Shown here one piece after another: positions 61,333 through 64,000 of a stretch of DNA of 64,000 nucleotides (its first letter is position 1; every line of letters begins with the position of its first letter). Position numbers and translations under genes: made by a program. The notes below the pieces were generated by a model, which saw only the letters and a program-made list of their open reading frames with translations, did not search any database and was not told the origin of the DNA. The DNA comes from Clostridium ihumii AP5. GTDB lineage: Bacteria; Bacillota; Clostridia; Clostridiales; Clostridiaceae. The stretch covers positions 1 through 64,000 of the forward strand of contig NZ_CCAT010000008.1 of NCBI RefSeq assembly GCF_000612845.1. Reading direction: 5' to 3'.

Positions 61333-61719
61333 ATAAATTTAAAAATTGACTTCATTAAAAAATTGAGAGTTCTTATAGTGATTTGCAATAATTTGAAGGA
61401 TATTTCATTATTATAAATCTAATTGTAAGCGGTTAATAACTCGTCACAGTGACAGTTTTTTAGTCGCTTATTTTAAAGTACTTTATTCTTATTTTAGACA
61501 TAATAAAAAGCATCTAAAAAACTTAGTTTTTAAATCTATAATATATCTTGTTTAATATATTATATTTGATTATAAAGATTTTTTAGATTAGTATTCAATA
61601 ATTTGAGAGTTTGACTAGAGTTACAATTTATTAGAGGGTGATTTGAGAAAAGAATTTAAAGCACAAATTATTAAAGAGCAATTTTCTATTGATTATTTGC
61701 TATTTGGGCACCTAAAACT

Positions 61720-62069
61720 CAAGATCTTTTGTTAAGAGTTACACAAGATATTGAAGTTAAGATTGTGGATGTAATTCGTTCAGTAAACACTGCAATTTCA
61801 GTATTAATAAATTATTTGGTGTTCTTTATGCGGTTGCAATAGTGAACTTGTGGATTGTTTTTGTATATATATTTATTATTATTCCTACAATACTTCTTAC
61901 ATTTAGGAATGGTAGAGTGGTCTATGAAGAAGAAAAAAAGGTTGGATTTGTTACAAGAAAGATGAATTATTTATCAGAGATATTGGTTAATAGAGAAACA
62001 GCAAATGAAAGAGCTTTAGTTGGATTTGCACCTTCTCTTAACAAAAGATTTATGAAAACAAGAGAATAA
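61720..62069 (+). pseudogene. ABC transporter membrane-domain relic, frameshifted
   Basis: Two frames carry consecutive parts of one ABC exporter membrane domain. First: LLLRVTQDIEVKIVDVIRSV, then a shift near 61810. The second frame reads LFGVLYAVAIVNLWIVFVYI, then FRNGRVVYEEEKKVGFVTRK and NYLSEILVNRETANERALVG to TAA 62067-62069. The nucleotide-binding domain and both ends are gone. Between 61333 and 61720 only short hairpins are visible. Confidence 0.7.
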
Positions 62070-62160
62070 AATATAAGGTAAAATTAGGTAAAAAATTATG
62101 TAATAGAAAAAATATTATTTTTATCATTATCGAGATGGAGAAATCGTTTTGAGATAGCTT

Positions 62161-62197
62161 AAAAAATCCTTGAGCTCTAATGAGCTTAGGATTTTAT
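62161..62197. terminator. intrinsic terminator
   Basis: AAATCCTTGAGCTC and GAGCTTAGGATTTT around a TAAT loop, between the ABC relic and the esterase gene. Confidence 0.75.
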
Positions 62198-62332
62198 AAG
62201 CAGCTAATAAATATTATATATTGTGGGGAGGTGATTTAAGGCACATAAAAGCAATCTTTTAAAGAGATGAAATTAATAACAATAAATAATTTTATATTTT
62301 TATGTAAATGAAGAAAAGAGGTAGCAGAAATA

Positions 62333-63550
62333 ATGATAGATATAAAAAAAATAGAAAGTTCTAAGATGAGAAATTTGTATAATAACTTAACTGAAGGTAA
62401 TTATAAAGCATTAGATGTTTTTTGGAGTGAATTGGAGCAAAGTGGTTCACCATTAATAGAGGAAATAGAGGGTGATAATAAAAATGTTATGGTAACATTT
62501 ATTTATAAAGCTAAAGAGAAAATTAAGAATGTAGTGGTTTATGGGGCTTTCCCAAGTTACAGATATAATGAAAATATTATGGAACAATTATTAGATTCAA
62601 ATTTATGGTATAAAACATACAAAGTTAGAAACGATATAAAGTTTGCTTATAATTATTCTGTAAATGATGCTTTAGATGATGATTATAAGAAAAGATTTAG
62701 AAACTTTATTTTAGATGAATTTAATTTAAATACAATAGTTTTTCCTAAGGATGAAGAAGATGAAGAAGATAGAGAAGAGAAAAGATCATTAGTTGAATTG
62801 TGTAACGTAAAACCTGATATATGGACAAAAACTATGAAGCATAGCAATAATGGTACTCTAGATTTGCATAGATTTAAGAGCAATATTTTAAATAATTCTA
62901 GAAGGGTTTGGGTTTACAAGCCATATAAATATGAAGAAAATAATGAGAAAAATAATCTTATTATACTTACGGATGGTTTTATGCATATCAATATACTAAA
63001 TGCAATAAATGTACTAGATAATCTAATGTATAAGGAGTTAATCCCCAAAAGTGTATGTGTTTTTATAGATAGTAATAATAACAGGGTTGGAGAACTAGCC
63101 TTCAATAAGAATTATGGTGAGTTCATTACCCATGAAATCCTTTCATGGGTTCATAATAATTATAATGTAACTACTGAATCAGAAAAAACAATTATAGGAG
63201 GAGTAAGCCTTGGTGCACTAGCAGCCTCATATATAGCGCTTACATTTCCTAATGTATTTGGGAATGTGCTTGCTCAATCAGGTTCTTTTTTCTGGGATGA
63301 GGAATGGTTGATAGATAAATATAAAAATAGCGATAAAATGGAAACAAGGTTTTATTTAAATGTAGGATTTTTAGAGGACAGGCCTTATGATGATGAACCT
63401 ATAATGAAGGACTCTATAGATAGAATGAGAGATGTTCTAATAACTAAGGGATATGATGTATTCTATGAACATTCTCCTTCAGGACATGACTTTTTAAGCT
63501 GGGGAGAAAAGCTTGCTACAGGACTTATTGCACTAATAGGGAAAAAATAG
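62333..63550 (+). CDS. Fes-like esterase (enterochelin esterase family)
   Basis: A 405-residue alpha/beta hydrolase with the two-domain layout of enterochelin esterase. The N-terminal ~170 residues look like the DUF3327 beta-sandwich (VMVTFIYKAKEKIKNVVVYG; DIKFAYNYSVND). The esterase domain contains LIILTDGFMHIN, the nucleophile elbow GGVSLGALAA (Ser near 292), VGFLEDR and the final HSPSGHDFLSW (His near 384). Family members hydrolyse siderophore esters, but some are general carboxylesterases, and no siderophore genes are visible nearby. Confidence 0.82.
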   Translation: MIDIKKIESSKMRNLYNNLTEGNYKALDVFWSELEQSGSPLIEEIEGDNKNVMVTFIYKAKEKIKNVVVYGAFPSYRYNENIMEQLLDSNLWYKTYKVRNDIKFAYNYSVNDALDDDYKKRFRNFILDEFNLNTIVFPKDEEDEEDREEKRSLVELCNVKPDIWTKTMKHSNNGTLDLHRFKSNILNNSRRVWVYKPYKYEENNEKNNLIILTDGFMHINILNAINVLDNLMYKELIPKSVCVFIDSNNNRVGELAFNKNYGEFITHEILSWVHNNYNVTTESEKTIIGGVSLGALAASYIALTFPNVFGNVLAQSGSFFWDEEWLIDKYKNSDKMETRFYLNVGFLEDRPYDDEPIMKDSIDRMRDVLITKGYDVFYEHSPSGHDFLSWGEKLATGLIALIGKK

Positions 63551-64000
63551 ATAAGTCAATGAATTAATGAGTAAATTTAATATTTATTAATCACTGAAAT
63601 CAACTTTTCATTGTATTAATTTTTTATTTATCAAAATTGATTTTACATTAGAATTGGTGGTTTTTTATTGTTTTCAGAATAAATTTTTATCAAAAACCAA
63701 TTGGCAACTATGTGGTAAATAAATGTTTGTAAGTTAGATACAGCAATATAGCTACTTATCAAAGGCTTGAATTATATGAGTAATTCAAAAAATATTCTTA
63801 GATACAATTAAACATTATAAATGAAGAATTTTAAAACGCTAATCTATAAAAGTTTCAAAGAAGTTGTAAATATCTTTTTCTTTAAATTTAAAGACTATAT
63901 GTTGAAATGTGCATGATTTTGATGAAATCAATTAATGTAAAAATTATGTAAAAGGTTATACAATTAAATTGTAGAATTATATTTTTTTATGGTGATGAAG
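63551..64000. other. gene-free end of window with two repeats
   Basis: No coding frame seen. It contains copy 2 of the 38-base repeat (63766-63803) and, at 63940-63978, a 39-base sequence that matches 44115-44153 in 34 positions; the latter lies just upstream of a gene in both places, so it may be a shared promoter or leader element. Confidence 0.5.

Overview
The window looks like a low-GC Firmicute, most likely Clostridium sensu stricto. The sequence is very AT-rich and A/T-ending codons dominate. Start codons ATG, GTG and TTG follow strong AGGAGG-type ribosome sites, intrinsic terminators are frequent, and the gene families are clostridial. The species cannot be fixed from the sequence.

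Region 1 (1 to about 31.05 kb) is most of one prophage with a contractile (PBSX/Xkd-type) tail. In order it carries a ParA/ParB partition pair, small early genes, an accessory cassette, a late-regulator-like protein, an XRE-ImmA pair, a small tyrosine recombinase, HNH/TerS/TerL packaging genes with a probable cos region, and the HK97-type head genes. Then come sheath, tube, a tail chaperone with a textbook -1 frameshift site, tape measure, baseplate, fibres, and a lysis cassette (XhlA, holin, amidase). Behind the lysis genes sit cargo genes: a nucleoid-associated NA37 protein with a membrane partner, a reverse-strand membrane protein in a cassette sharing both borders with the one at 2.5-3.3 kb, and a lipoprotein.

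Region 2 (31.05-51.94 kb) is a composite accretion. Three short coding tails ending in the Val-Glu-Thr-Val motif of 23S rRNA uracil-C5 methyltransferases lie at 31.05, 31.27 and 51.90 kb. They look like successive attachment-site scars at the 3' end of one such gene. Between the last two lie a single-chain restriction-modification-specificity enzyme, an XRE regulator, a 5'-truncated ABC-3C/Rad50-like ATPase, and the right end of a second prophage (truncated fibre, fibre, holin, frameshifted amidase). These are followed by two overlapping large serine recombinases and a candidate defence operon: UvrD/RecB-like helicase-nuclease, GHKL ATPase with DUF3883 nuclease-like end, and a QxK-type endonuclease-like protein. 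A mobile-element HTH/zinc-finger gene closes the segment.

Region 3 (51.94-64.0 kb) is chromosomal flank with much decay: a group II intron remnant, a serine-hydrolase pseudogene with two in-frame stops, a greA tail, MFS and ABC transporter relics and a transposase scrap. The intact genes are an Lrp regulator divergent from an SDR plus ACC-synthase-like PLP enzyme pair, a TetR regulator with oleate hydratase, a GNAT acetyltransferase, and a Fes-like esterase.

Two ~100-bp MITE-like elements with perfect 8-bp target duplications sit at 24.85 and 31.41 kb. No tRNA, rRNA or CRISPR array was recognised. All function calls come from reading motifs and family resemblance; no database search was run.
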